Positions 40,191 through 49,694 are shown, counted from the stretch's first letter. The stretch: 64,000 nt of DNA from Rhodococcoides fascians A25f (GCF_000760935.2 NZ_CP049744.1:1178001-1242000); one strand, 5' to 3'. Notes: generated from the letters alone by a model not told the origin. Numbers and translations: made by a program.

Positions 40191-40989
40191 GACGGCTGCA
40201 ATCAGCTGCGCCGAGCTGGGTGGTGGAGCCGCCGTCCAACTGGGCGGAGACCATCGCGGCGACGAGAGGATCGCGGGGCAGGTTCCCGTGATCGACGGTG
40301 GAATCCGCACACACGCTCTGGACGGGGATGTCGATCGCTCCGTCGAGTTCGGCCGAGTTCGGCGGGGTCACGACCTGATCCACGTCGGTCCAGATCGACA
40401 CCCACTGCGGCCCCTCCGGGGTCTCGTCGCCGGAGTTCAGGGCGGCGAGCACGGAGCTGTCCGGGGCGAGCTGCTGGCAGGCCGTCGGGCATCGGTCGGG
40501 CAGGACCTGGGCCGCCAGCCCCGCCACCTGGGTGCCGTGGTGCGGGGAGCCGAGAGTCACGATGCGCCGGGCTTGCTCGCTACCGCCCAGGTCGGCGGCC
40601 CAGATCCGGGCCACCACACCGCCTGCGGAATACCCGACGACGTCGACAGACGTCGCTCCCGTTCGAGTCAGAGCTGCGTCGGCGGCGTCCCGCAAGGTGC
40701 CCGCCTGCACGGTCAGATCACCCACGCCACCGTCCGGTAGGGCCACCACGGTGGCGTCGCGACCGTCTTCCCGCAGCGCGGCCGCGAGCACGTCGAGCGC
40801 ATCGGTGGAACCGCCGAAACCGGGGACCAGCAGCACCGGGCCGGGCACCGACTGGTCGACGCTCGCGACGGGGTCATCGGTACGGAGTGCCGACGCAACA
40901 ACCGCTGCAACGACGACGACCCCGACTGCAACCAGGACGAGGAGAGCGAGGACGAACCGGCGACGGGCCGGGGCGAGGGAGGAGAACAC
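40180..40989 (-). CDS. Membrane-anchored alpha/beta-hydrolase (lipase/acyltransferase-like)
   Basis: A 269-residue hydrolase with an N-terminal membrane helix (about 13-36) and an outside catalytic domain. It has VLLVPGFGGSTDALDVL (oxyanion region), the nucleophile elbow VGYSAGGVVAR (Ser in G-x-S-x-G), LGSPHHGTQ, an Asp in WTDVDQVV and a His in TVDHGNLP. The GTG at 40989 is chosen because the longer frame would overlap thiE. It resembles class 2 lipases of actinobacteria. A secreted esterase acting on lipids is inferred. Confidence 0.82.
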   Translation of the reverse strand: MFSSLAPARRRFVLALLVLVAVGVVVVAAVVASALRTDDPVASVDQSVPGPVLLVPGFGGSTDALDVLAAALREDGRDATVVALPDGGVGDLTVQAGTLRDAADAALTRTGATSVDVVGYSAGGVVARIWAADLGGSEQARRIVTLGSPHHGTQVAGLAAQVLPDRCPTACQQLAPDSSVLAALNSGDETPEGPQWVSIWTDVDQVVTPPNSAELDGAIDIPVQSVCADSTVDHGNLPRDPLVAAMVSAQLDGGSTTQLGAADCSRLSW

Positions 40990-41008
40990 TCCGTCCAGTG
41001 TGCCCCGG

Positions 41009-41701
41009 CTAGGCCTGCAGAGCCTCGACCAGCGCGCGGGCGGCTGCCTGCGGGTCCCGGGCCTCGGTGATGGCGCGGACCACCACGATGCGATCGGCAC
41101 CGGCTGCCCTCACCTGATCCACGTTGGTGGCGTCGACGCCGCCGATGGCGAACCACGGCCGCTCCGGCAGTGAGTCCGCGGTGGCCCGCAGAGTCTCGAG
41201 CCCAGCGGCAGATCTGTTGGGCTTGGTGGGCGTCGGCCAGACCGGCCCGACGGCGAAGTAGTCGACGCCGTCCTCGATCGCGGCGAGCGAGGACTGGGCG
41301 CGGTTCTGCGTCGAGCGGCCGATCACCACGTCCGGACCGAGGATCTGGCGGGCGTAGTGCACCGGCAGATCGCCCTGACCGAGATGCAGCACGTCCGCGC
41401 CGGAGGCCAGCGCCAGGTCCGCGCGGTCGTTGACCGCCAGCAGTGCACCGTGCCGCTTGGTCGCGCCGAGCAGAATCGCCAGCGCAGCCAGCTCGTCCTT
41501 GGCCTCGAGCGGCCCGAACTGGCGCTCACCGGCCGAGTTCTTGTCGCGCAGCTGAATGATGTCGACGCCACCGGACAGCGCGGCCTCGGCGAACTGCGCG
41601 AGATCGCCCTTGTCGCGCCTGGCATCGGTACACAGGTACAGGCGAGCGGACGCAAGACGCTCACGGGGAGTCTGATTGCGGGCGGTCTGAGATGGATGCA
41701 C
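41009..41701 (-). CDS. thiE: Thiamine phosphate synthase
   Basis: A 230-residue TIM-barrel enzyme joining HMP-PP and HET-P to thiamine phosphate. It has [28 protein letters not shown] (pyrophosphate site), [50 protein letters not shown] and [12 protein letters not shown] choose GTG 41701: TACAGT ends exactly seven bases before it, and homology begins there. It is divergent from thiO. The TPP riboswitch is on the other strand, so thiE seems not to be under it. Confidence 0.94.
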   Translation of the reverse strand: MHPSQTARNQTPRERLASARLYLCTDARRDKGDLAQFAEAALSGGVDIIQLRDKNSAGERQFGPLEAKDELAALAILLGATKRHGALLAVNDRADLALASGADVLHLGQGDLPVHYARQILGPDVVIGRSTQNRAQSSLAAIEDGVDYFAVGPVWPTPTKPNRSAAGLETLRATADSLPERPWFAIGGVDATNVDQVRAAGADRIVVVRAITEARDPQAAARALVEALQA

Positions 41702-41708
41702 AAAGCGA

Positions 41709-41714
41709 ACTGTA
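41709..41714 (-). promoter_or_regulatory. thiE: -10 box of thiE (leaderless layout)
   Basis: TACAGT on the minus strand is followed by seven bases and the GTG at 41701. A leaderless thiE mRNA would have no room for a riboswitch. Confidence 0.6.
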
Positions 41715-41762
41715 TTCTCATGGTGGCCGCCACCGACGACGGAGTGGCCGAGATATCGCGGG

Positions 41763-41844
41763 AGTCCCGAGGATCGTGGGGCTGAGAGTGGGTTCGCCGC
41801 CCTTACCGTCAATACCTGAACCCGATCATGCGGGCGCAGGGAGT
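41763..41844 (+). ncRNA. TPP riboswitch (THI element) upstream of thiO-thiS-thiG
   Basis: The conserved THI-box pieces are in order: GGGGCTGAGAG, then the P3 arm (GTGGGTTCGCCGCCC), then ACCTGAACCCGATC and GCGGGCGCAGGGAG. TCCC near the start can pair with GGGA near the end to form P1, and CCCG can pair with CGGG in the P4 arm. The element ends only about seven bases before the GTG of thiO, and the GAGG ribosome site lies right behind it. Control of translation start by thiamine pyrophosphate is therefore likely. Confidence 0.9.
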
Positions 41845-41850
41845 GAGGAC

Positions 41851-42923
41851 GTGAATCGCGTGCACATCGTCGTTATCGGCGGAGGCGTCATCGGGCTGTC
41901 GACGGCGCTGCGCCTGAGCCAGGACGGTCACCGAGTGGTCGTGCACGATCCAGCTCTGGGTAAGGGCGCGTCCTGGGTGGCCGGCGGCATGCTGGCCCCG
42001 CTGTCCGAGGGGTGGCCGGGCGAACACGAACTCCTGCATCTCGGTGCTGCCTCGCTGGCGCGGTGGCCGGACTTCGCCGAGCGCCTGCCCGGCCCGTCGG
42101 TGTTCTCCGCGTCCGGATCGGTGACGGTTGCCCTCGACTCCGCCGATGCCGCCGATCTGCGGACCGTTGCCGAGTGGGTGGGCGAGCAAGGACACGAACT
42201 GGAGATCCTCGGCCGCGCACAGCTGCGTGAGCTCGAACCTGCTCTGGCACAGAATATTCGGCTCGGCCTGCTGGCACCGACCGAGCTGTCCGTCGACAAT
42301 CGAGCGCTGGTTGCCGCGCTCGAGCAGGGATGCCTGGATGCGGGAGTGGAGTTCGTGGCCGCCCCGGTGGAGACCATCCCCGACGCCGATCAGGTGGTGC
42401 TGGCCGCCGGGGCACAGTCGGCCGCGCTGTGGCCCACGCTGCCCGTCCGGCCGGTCAAGGGCGAAATCCTGCGGCTGCGTCGTCGACCGAGCGCCGCGCC
42501 CCCGCCGCACCGCACAATTCGCGGAACCGTGCACGGCAGACCGATCTACCTGGTGCCACGGGGGGACGGATTGGTCGTCGGCGCAACACAATACGAATCC
42601 GGTCAGGACGCCCAGGTCACCGTCGCCGGGGTACGAGACCTGATAGCCGACGCCGAACGGCTCATGCCGAGTATCGGCGAATACGAGCTGTACGAAACAG
42701 CTGCCGGACTGCGGCCCATGAGCCCGGACGGACTACCCATCATCGGCAGGCTGTCTCCCCAGGTGATCGTCGCCACCGGCCACGGCAGAAACGGCATCCT
42801 GCTCGCCCCCATCACCGCCGACGCGGTAGCCGCACTTGTCTCCGGCGAAGAGATCTCCGAGGCGAAAGCCGCCAGTCCTGAACGCTTCTCGCACATTCTC
42901 AGCCCGCAGATCGAAAGGACACC

Positions 42924-42927
<4 letters not shown>
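41851..42927 (+). CDS. thiO: Glycine oxidase ThiO
   Basis: A 358-residue FAD enzyme of the DAO family that oxidises glycine to dehydroglycine for the thiazole ring. It has [21 protein letters not shown] (residues 6-26), [26 protein letters not shown] and [18 protein letters not shown]. The GTG start follows GTGAGGAC directly downstream of the TPP riboswitch. It overlaps thiS by four bases. Confidence 0.94.
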
Positions 42928-43893
<966 letters not shown>

Positions 43894-43927
43894 GCGGTTG
43901 CGTCGGCGGCCCGGCACCTTCCAGGGT

Positions 43928-44028
43928 GCTCGCATCCGGCAAACGCGCGCGCATTTGTGAAACGCGCGCAGAACAGTGGCGAATACGAGAACTGTTCCGC
44001 TCGCATCTGGCAAACGCGCGCGCGTTTG
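43928..44028. repeat. Pair of 30-base repeats flanking a hairpin, with an 18-base perfect palindrome
   Basis: Two direct copies, 43928-43957 and 43999-44028, differ at 2 of 30 positions. Each carries GGCAAACGCGCGCGC; the second contains the perfect palindrome CAAACGCGCGCGCGTTTG (44011-44028). Between them GAACAGT (43971-43977) pairs with ACTGTTC (43991-43997). No U-tract follows, so this is not a standard terminator. It fills most of the 284-base gap between thiG and the next ABC gene and looks like an intergenic repeat element. Confidence 0.7.
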
Positions 44029-44103
44029 CGGCTGCGCCTGGTCGGCCACGGGTGCCGATGTAATTGCTCGCCGCCCATGTGACCGACTGTCTCAGGGTGT
44101 GTG

Positions 44104-44119
44104 TCATCCGAAAGGATGA
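44104..44119. promoter_or_regulatory. TCATCC-GAAA-GGATGA inverted repeat before an ABC operon
   Basis: Six-base arms around GAAA, extendable by a G-T pair. It lies about 60-75 bases before the ATG at 44178. As RNA it would be a tight tetraloop hairpin; as DNA it resembles a response-regulator half-site pair. Its role is inferred only. Confidence 0.45.
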
Positions 44120-44177
44120 TGCAATCGGCGACTGTAGGTCGATGTGCGGACGCGTTCGATCGGGGAAGGTTGACCCC

Positions 44178-45140
44178 ATGATCGAAGTGACAGGATTGAC
44201 CAAGCAATACGGCGCGGTGACGGCGGTCGACAACCTCACCTTCACCATCAAACCCGGCATCGTGACCGGCTTCCTCGGCCCCAACGGCGCAGGCAAGTCG
44301 ACCACCATGCGGATGATCCTCGGGCTCGACCGACCCACCTCGGGCTCGGCGACCATCGAGGGCAAGAGCTACAGCCACCTGAAGCAGCCACTGCGTACCG
44401 TCGGCGCTCTGCTCGACGCCAAGTGGGTGCACCCCAATCGTTCGGCACGTGCTCATCTCGAGTGGATGGCCGCGTCCAACGGCATCCCCAAGTCGCGCGT
44501 CGAAGAGGTGCTGCGTCTGGTGGGACTGTCCGAGGTCGCGAAGAAGAATGCGGGCGGCTTCTCGCTCGGCATGTCGCAGCGGCTCGGTCTCGCGGGCGCT
44601 CTGCTGGGCGATCCCAAAGTGTTGCTGTTCGACGAGCCGGTCAACGGCCTCGACCCCGAGGGCATCGTCTGGATCCGAAAGTTCATGCAGCGCTTGGCAG
44701 CCGAGGGCCGCACGGTGCTGGTCTCGAGCCACCTGCTCTCGGAGATGGCCCAGACTGCAGAGCACCTCATCGTCATCGGACGCGGCAAGCTGATCTCGGA
44801 TTCCTCGGTGCAGGAATTCATCGACCACGCGTCCGAGGCATCGGTGCGCGTGCGCAGCCCACAGCTCGACGGCCTCCGGCAGGCCCTGACCACCGCCGGT
44901 CTCACCGTGCGCGAGCCGGACAAGACCGATGAGCTTCAGCCCTCGCTCGTGGTGCTGAACTCCACGACCGACACGATCGGCGATATCGCCGGCCGCGCCG
45001 GAATCACCCTGCACGAGTTGGCCTCTCAGCGAGGCTCACTCGAGGAAGCATTCATGAAACTCACCGGAGACACTGTGCAGTACCACGGCGCGGGCGCCGA
45101 AGACCAGAACACTCAGCAAGCGATGGGCGGGTCACTCTGA
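44178..45140 (+). CDS. ABC transporter ATP-binding protein (ABC-2 exporter type)
   Basis: A 320-residue ATPase with Walker A GPNGAGKST (34-42), signature FSLGMSQRLGLA near 130, Walker B VLLFDEPVNGLD near 149, and the H-loop SSHLLSEM. The C-terminal tail (220-320) is of the exporter type. Start ATG 44178 after GGAAGG; the upstream extension has no homology. It overlaps the permease by one base. Confidence 0.93.
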   Translation: MIEVTGLTKQYGAVTAVDNLTFTIKPGIVTGFLGPNGAGKSTTMRMILGLDRPTSGSATIEGKSYSHLKQPLRTVGALLDAKWVHPNRSARAHLEWMAASNGIPKSRVEEVLRLVGLSEVAKKNAGGFSLGMSQRLGLAGALLGDPKVLLFDEPVNGLDPEGIVWIRKFMQRLAAEGRTVLVSSHLLSEMAQTAEHLIVIGRGKLISDSSVQEFIDHASEASVRVRSPQLDGLRQALTTAGLTVREPDKTDELQPSLVVLNSTTDTIGDIAGRAGITLHELASQRGSLEEAFMKLTGDTVQYHGAGAEDQNTQQAMGGSL

Positions 45141-45910
45141 TGGGCGTCTTGGCAGCAGAAAGAATCAAGTTCACCTCGACCAAATCGCCGTGGTGGTGCA
45201 GCGCGATCGTCGTGGTATTCGGCCTCGGGTTCGGAGCCATCCTCGGTTGGGCCGCAAAGACGGCCATCGGCCCGGATGCTCCGGAGGGGCTTCCGCCGAC
45301 CACCGCATACGACGTCGTCGGCAGCGGTGTAGGAGGGCTGGGGATCATGGTGCTGATGATCCTGGCGGCACTTACCGTCACCAGCGAATACCGCTTCGGC
45401 CTGATCCGGACCACATTTCAGGCAGTCACCAACCGGGCCTCGGTGCTCGGTGCCAAGGCGCTGATCGTCGGCGTGTACGGCGCGGTTCTATCGTTGATCC
45501 TGGCGTTCGGTGCATTCTTCCTGGCGAAATCGATCGCGGGTGAAGAAGCGGGCGCGCTCTTGAGCTTCGACGTCGACGGCACCTGGCGAGTCATCTACGG
45601 CACTGCCGTCCTGGCGTTCGTGCAGATCGTTCTCGCTGTCGCGGTGGGTGCGCTCATCCGGCAGTCCGCCGGTGCCATCGCCGTCCTACTGTTGTGGCCG
45701 TTGCTGATCGAGAGCCTCGTCGGAGTCATCCCGAAGGTCGGCGAGAAGATTCAGCCGTTCCTGCCCTTCAAGAACGCCGACCATTTCCTGGGCGGCTCGG
45801 CGGGCATCGACTTCCATTGGGGTCCGGTAGGCAGTCTGATCTACTTCGTCGTCTTCACTGCGGTGATCTTCGGCGCAGCAGTGTTCGTGGTCAATCGTCG
45901 GGACGCCTGA
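45140..45910 (+). CDS. ABC-2 type permease
   Basis: A 256-residue membrane protein with six hydrophobic segments and the ABC-2 pattern LTVTSEYRFGLIRTTFQAVTNRASVLGAKAL near residues 75-105. Partner of the preceding ATPase. The exported compound is unknown; similar pairs in actinobacteria export antibiotics or respond to membrane stress. Confidence 0.9.
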   Translation: MGVLAAERIKFTSTKSPWWCSAIVVVFGLGFGAILGWAAKTAIGPDAPEGLPPTTAYDVVGSGVGGLGIMVLMILAALTVTSEYRFGLIRTTFQAVTNRASVLGAKALIVGVYGAVLSLILAFGAFFLAKSIAGEEAGALLSFDVDGTWRVIYGTAVLAFVQIVLAVAVGALIRQSAGAIAVLLLWPLLIESLVGVIPKVGEKIQPFLPFKNADHFLGGSAGIDFHWGPVGSLIYFVVFTAVIFGAAVFVVNRRDA

Positions 45911-45930
45911 CACCCTGCGATTTGTCTGGG

Positions 45931-45936
45931 TAGGGT
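45931..45936 (+). promoter_or_regulatory. lpqL: -10 box of lpqL (leaderless layout)
   Basis: TAGGGT followed by seven bases and the ATG at 45944. This favours that ATG over a GTG nine bases upstream. Confidence 0.6.
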
Positions 45937-45943
45937 GTCCGCT

Positions 45944-47401
45944 ATGCGGATTTCCTTGCTTGCAGGTAGCGCCGTCACTGTGTTGATTCTGGCCGGTTGC
46001 TCGTCCACCTCGGACGAGGAACCGGCCAGAGTTTTCGCGACACCCGACGGGCCGGGCCTGTCGGCCGCGGTCACCGAGGACGCCCTCGTCGGGCACCTCC
46101 AGGAATTGGAAACGATCGCCGCCGCACATGACGGAAACCGTGCCGCCGGTACCGCCGGATACGACGCGAGTGTCGATTACGTTGTCTCGCAACTCGAATC
46201 GGCCGGTTTCGAAGTCACCACTCCGGAGTTCGAGTTCGAGACCTTCGAGGCGCAGACCCAGACCCTGTCGCTCGAGGGCACCGAGATTCCGGTGTTCGCG
46301 CTCAGCTATTCACCGACCACACCCGCCGAGGGCATCACCGCGCGCGTCGTCGGGGCTCCCGCCGGTGCAGACGGATGCGAGGCAGCGGATTACGCCGGCC
46401 TCGATCTCGCCGGTGCGGTCGCCGTCGTGCCGCGCGGCGTGTGCCCGTTCGGTGCGAAGCAGACCGTCGCCGCCGAACTGGGTGCGGCAGCCACGATCAT
46501 CGTCAACAACGAACCGGGACCGCTGGATTCGGGGACACTCGGCGATCCCGAGACCGCAAAGATCCCGACCGGCGGCGTCAGCCAGGAAGACGGCGCAGCG
46601 GTCCTCGCGGCACCCGAGGTCACGTTGACCCTCGTCACGACGACCGACACGACCACGAGCCGCAACATCATCGCCCAGACCACCACGGGCTCTACCGAGA
46701 ACGTTGTGGTGGCGGGTGCTCACCTCGACAGCGTGCCCGAGGGCCCCGGCATCAACGACAACGGCACCGGCACATCGGCAGTACTCGAGACGGCCCTGCA
46801 GATGGGTAGTGCGCCCGAGGTGACCAACGCGGTGCGCTTCGCGTTCTGGGGTGCCGAGGAGGACGGGCTCGTCGGTTCCACCAAGTACGTCGAGGGCCTG
46901 TCCGACGACGACAAGCGAAACATCGCCCTGTACTTGAACTTCGACATGATCGGCTCGCACAACGCCGGCTACCTCGCGTACGACGGCGACGACTCCGACA
47001 AGGTCGGTGAGCCTGCGGGACCGGCCGGATCCGACGCCATCGAGCGCACCTTCGTCGAGCGGCTGGCCGCCGACGGCGTCGCCGCGGACGGCACCGATTT
47101 CGACGGTCGATCCGACTACGGCCCGTTCATCGAGGTCGGCATTCCGGCGGGCGGCGTCTTCAGCGGCGCGGACGAGAACAAGACGGCCGAGCAGGCTGCA
47201 AAGTGGGGCGGCACTGCCGATCAGACCTTCGACGAGAATTACCACACCGATCAGGACACCCTGGCGAACGTCGACCGCGCCGCACTGGCGAAGAACGGTG
47301 CCGCCGTCGCCTACGGAATCGGCGTCTACGCGCAGTCTGTGGAGGGCCCCAACGGAGTTCCGGTCGGTGCTGCGCGCGAGGCTGCACGCGCCGAAGGGTG
47401 A
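45944..47401 (+). CDS. lpqL: Lipoprotein aminopeptidase, M28 family with PA domain (LpqL-like)
   Basis: A 485-residue exported zinc aminopeptidase. The signal peptide ends with the lipobox LAGC. A PA-type insert (about residues 120-230) precedes the M28 catalytic part. Zinc ligands are seen in VAGAHLDSVPEGPGINDNGTG (His and Asp), the catalytic/metal Glu pair in WGAEEDGLVGS, NFDMIGSHN (Asp) and a late His in NYHTDQDT. It sits where lpqL lies in M. tuberculosis, after the thi genes. It would trim peptides at the cell surface. Confidence 0.92.
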   Translation: MRISLLAGSAVTVLILAGCSSTSDEEPARVFATPDGPGLSAAVTEDALVGHLQELETIAAAHDGNRAAGTAGYDASVDYVVSQLESAGFEVTTPEFEFETFEAQTQTLSLEGTEIPVFALSYSPTTPAEGITARVVGAPAGADGCEAADYAGLDLAGAVAVVPRGVCPFGAKQTVAAELGAAATIIVNNEPGPLDSGTLGDPETAKIPTGGVSQEDGAAVLAAPEVTLTLVTTTDTTTSRNIIAQTTTGSTENVVVAGAHLDSVPEGPGINDNGTGTSAVLETALQMGSAPEVTNAVRFAFWGAEEDGLVGSTKYVEGLSDDDKRNIALYLNFDMIGSHNAGYLAYDGDDSDKVGEPAGPAGSDAIERTFVERLAADGVAADGTDFDGRSDYGPFIEVGIPAGGVFSGADENKTAEQAAKWGGTADQTFDENYHTDQDTLANVDRAALAKNGAAVAYGIGVYAQSVEGPNGVPVGAAREAARAEG

Positions 47402-47413
47402 GGCTAAGTATGT

Positions 47414-47428
47414 GTAACCGTGGGTTAC
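47414..47428. promoter_or_regulatory. GTAACC-GTG-GGTTAC palindrome overlapping the cyclase promoter
   Basis: A 15-base inverted repeat whose right arm overlaps the TACGCT -10 box of the cyclase gene. A repressor bound here would block transcription. The binding protein is unknown. Confidence 0.5.
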
Positions 47429-47431
47429 GCT
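47426..47431 (+). promoter_or_regulatory. -10 box of the cyclase gene (leaderless layout)
   Basis: TACGCT followed by seven bases and the GTG at 47439. Confidence 0.55.
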
Positions 47432-47438
47432 CGATGCT

Positions 47439-48260
47439 GTGAACGCAGTCGTCTCCTCGGTGGTGGAGTGGGTCCGCACCACCAATCGAGCGCCCACGGT
47501 GGTCGGGGCGGTTCGACGTGTGCGGCGAGCACTACCCGGCGATCCCACGTTCGGCGATCCGATGTCCATCGACGGCCCGGGACGAGCATTGGCCGTCGCC
47601 CGCGTTGCGGATCGGTTTCTGGCCGCCAACGGACTCGACGACGAACCGGGTGCATCCCGTGAAGTCGGCCTCGGTGCCCTGCAGGTGTGGCAGGCGATCC
47701 TCGAGCGGGCCGGCCGCGGCCGCGGCGAATCGGACGTCACGATCGTCTTCACCGACCTCGTCGGATTCTCGTCGTGGTCGCTTCGTGCGGGCGATACCGC
47801 CACGCTGACTTTGCTTCGCAAAGTCTCGAAAGCCGTCGAACCCGAGGTCGCGTTCCGCGGCGGTCACGTCGTCAAAAGGCTCGGCGACGGCATCATGGCC
47901 GTGTTCTCCGATGCGGACAAAGCCGTCGAGGCCGTGTTCGCAGCACGGGATGCCCTCGGCGCCGTGAATGTCGACGGACACACCCCGACGATGCGCGTCG
48001 GTATCCACACCGGCAGCCCGCGTCAGGTGGGATCGGACTGGCTCGGTGTCGACGTCACCGTCGCCGCCCGCGTGATGCAGACCGGCGGAAACGGCAACGT
48101 CATGATCTCCGCCGCGGCCCTGGAGGCGGTCCCGCCGGAGGTGCTCGACGCCCTACACGTGGTGGCCAAGCCCTATCGCCGCAGCTTCTTCGCTCCGAAG
48201 ATCAAGGGCGCGCCCGACGACCTACGCATCCTCCGACTCGTGCAGTCGCCACAGCGGTGA
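47439..48260 (+). CDS. Class III adenylate/guanylate cyclase
   Basis: A 273-residue soluble nucleotide cyclase. The catalytic domain (about 98-262) has metal-binding Asp106 in TIVFTDLVGFSSWS and Asp150 in VVKRLGDGIMAVF, with Lys146 at the base-selecting position that favours ATP. In the later WLGVDVTVAARV segment the Asn normally found before the catalytic Arg (V-N-x-A-A-R) is Thr; the Arg is kept. Activity may be altered. The N-terminal 95 residues are helical and similar to the regulatory part of mycobacterial soluble cyclases. It is convergent with thiD, overlapping by 39 bases. Confidence 0.88.
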   Translation: MNAVVSSVVEWVRTTNRAPTVVGAVRRVRRALPGDPTFGDPMSIDGPGRALAVARVADRFLAANGLDDEPGASREVGLGALQVWQAILERAGRGRGESDVTIVFTDLVGFSSWSLRAGDTATLTLLRKVSKAVEPEVAFRGGHVVKRLGDGIMAVFSDADKAVEAVFAARDALGAVNVDGHTPTMRVGIHTGSPRQVGSDWLGVDVTVAARVMQTGGNGNVMISAAALEAVPPEVLDALHVVAKPYRRSFFAPKIKGAPDDLRILRLVQSPQR

Positions 48261-49076
48261 CACCGGGCCGTGGCCCGCACCCAGGTCGTAGGACGCGGCC
48301 AGGCAACGGGTGACCCACTCCTTACCGAAGGCCACCGCGTCGGGCATCGAGTATCCGTGTGCCAGTGCCGACGCGATCGAGGCAGCGAGGGTGTCGCCGC
48401 CGCCGTGATCGTTGCCGGTGTCGATGCGGTCACTGGTGAATTCGAGGAACGTGTCGCCGTCGAACAGCAGGTCTGTGCTGTGGGTGGATGTGCGCAGATG
48501 ACCGCCCTTGACCAGTGCCCACTGCGCGCCCAAGCCGTGCAGGGCTTCCGCGGCGCGGTGCGCGGACGCGTCGTCGACCACCTCGATGCCGGTGATCAAC
48601 CGGACCTCGTCGAGGTTGGGGGTCACCAGCGAGGCGATGGGAAACAGGGTGTGGCGGATGGCGTCGAGCGCTTCGGCGTGCAGTAGCGGATCGCCGTGCA
48701 TCGATGCGCACACCGGATCGACGACCAGGGGTACCGGCCGGTCGCGGCCGATGCCCACCTCGGTGCACACGGCGGTGACCGCTTCGATGATGGCGGTGGA
48801 CGCCAACATCCCGGTCTTCGCTGCGCCGACGCCGATGTCCGAGACCACCGAGCGAACCTGGGCCGCGACTATCTCGGGCGGGATCTCGTGGAAGCCCGTC
48901 ACACCGACGGTGTTCTGGACCGTCACCGCGGCGACGGCAACGCACGCATGGACGCCCAACATGGCCATCGTGCGGCTGTCCGCCTGGATTCCGGCCCCGC
49001 CGCCGGAGTCGGTTCCGGCGATCGTCAGCGCGCGGACGGGAGTCTCGCCGTTGGGCGTGAGCGGTAGGAACTTCAC
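48222..49076 (-). CDS. thiD: Hydroxymethylpyrimidine/phosphomethylpyrimidine kinase
   Basis: A 284-residue ribokinase-fold enzyme that makes HMP-PP for ThiE. It has ALTIAGTDSGGGAGIQADSRTM, AVTVQNTVGVTGFHEIPPEIVAAQ, AAKTGMLAS, LVVDPVCASMHGDPLL, LVTPNLDEVRLITG and DTGNDHGGGDTLAASIASALA. GTG 49076 is chosen: homology starts there, and TACTGT lies eight bases upstream. No thiC follows, unlike in M. tuberculosis. Confidence 0.94.
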   Translation of the reverse strand: MKFLPLTPNGETPVRALTIAGTDSGGGAGIQADSRTMAMLGVHACVAVAAVTVQNTVGVTGFHEIPPEIVAAQVRSVVSDIGVGAAKTGMLASTAIIEAVTAVCTEVGIGRDRPVPLVVDPVCASMHGDPLLHAEALDAIRHTLFPIASLVTPNLDEVRLITGIEVVDDASAHRAAEALHGLGAQWALVKGGHLRTSTHSTDLLFDGDTFLEFTSDRIDTGNDHGGGDTLAASIASALAHGYSMPDAVAFGKEWVTRCLAASYDLGAGHGPVSPLWRLHESEDA

Positions 49077-49084
49077 GAGAGACG

Positions 49085-49090
49085 ACAGTA
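49085..49090 (-). promoter_or_regulatory. thiD: -10 box of thiD
   Basis: TACTGT on the minus strand, eight bases before the GTG at 49076. Consistent with a near-leaderless mRNA. Confidence 0.4.
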
Positions 49091-49367
49091 CCGGCGGGGC
49101 GGAGGCGACCGTCTCGGCGGCCGAATCCGAACCTGTGAATATTCGGTGAAAACGCGACGTGGCTTCGAATGTTGTTGTATCACAACGTCGAACAGGGCAG
49201 CTTATGACCGATACCAGCATTCGAGTCGGGATGGACGGACAAACCTACGCATCCGAAGGTTTGTTGGTAGAAAAGGTGACAGAGCCACCGCACGCATGTT
49301 TAATAGTGGTGCACGTCACATTCGATTCACTCGTTCACCACCCCATACACAGCGAAGGAGGCGTCCC

Positions 49368-49694
49368 ATGCTTGCGAGTTCTCCTAGCGCTGATGTCTCG
49401 ATCAACAAGGATCAGAACCGGTTCGAGCTTCGATTGAACGGCGATCTCGTCGGGATCGTCGGATTCTTCGAGGTGGAGGGAAACGGCACGCGCGCAACGC
49501 GCACGCACGTCGTGTCCTTCATGCACACCGTCGTCACCGAGGACTTCGGTCATCAGGGCTTGGCCGGAATCTTGGTACGGCGCGCGCTGGACAGCGCACG
49601 TTCCTACGGTTGGAAGGTCAGGCCGGTCTGCACCTACGTGCAGCGATTCGCCGCCGCGAACCCGGAATACAACGACATGCTCGTCGCCCTCTGA
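49368..49694 (+). CDS. Small GNAT-type acetyltransferase (Gcn5-related, YidJ-like), copy 1
   Basis: A 108-residue minimal GNAT domain of the short Gcn5-related type. It has FELRLNGDLVGIVGFFEVEG, the HVVSFMHTVVTEDFGHQGLAGILVRRALDSA acetyl-CoA segment, and RPVCTYVQRFAAANPEY. The ATG at 49368 has a very strong GAAGGAGG site; the longer upstream frame is spurious. The 291 bases between thiD and this gene hold no other convincing gene. It is paralogous to the next gene, about half identical by eye. The acceptor is unknown. Confidence 0.87.
   Translation: MLASSPSADVSINKDQNRFELRLNGDLVGIVGFFEVEGNGTRATRTHVVSFMHTVVTEDFGHQGLAGILVRRALDSARSYGWKVRPVCTYVQRFAAANPEYNDMLVAL

Noticed and set aside
46310..47821. 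503-codon minus-strand frame opposite lpqL and the cyclase
   Set aside because: Antisense shadow; both plus-strand genes have full catalytic motifs.
49204..49437. Open frame MTDTSIRVGMDG... before and across the first GNAT gene
   Set aside because: It runs out of frame through a well-supported GNAT gene, lacks a ribosome site and has no recognisable similarity.
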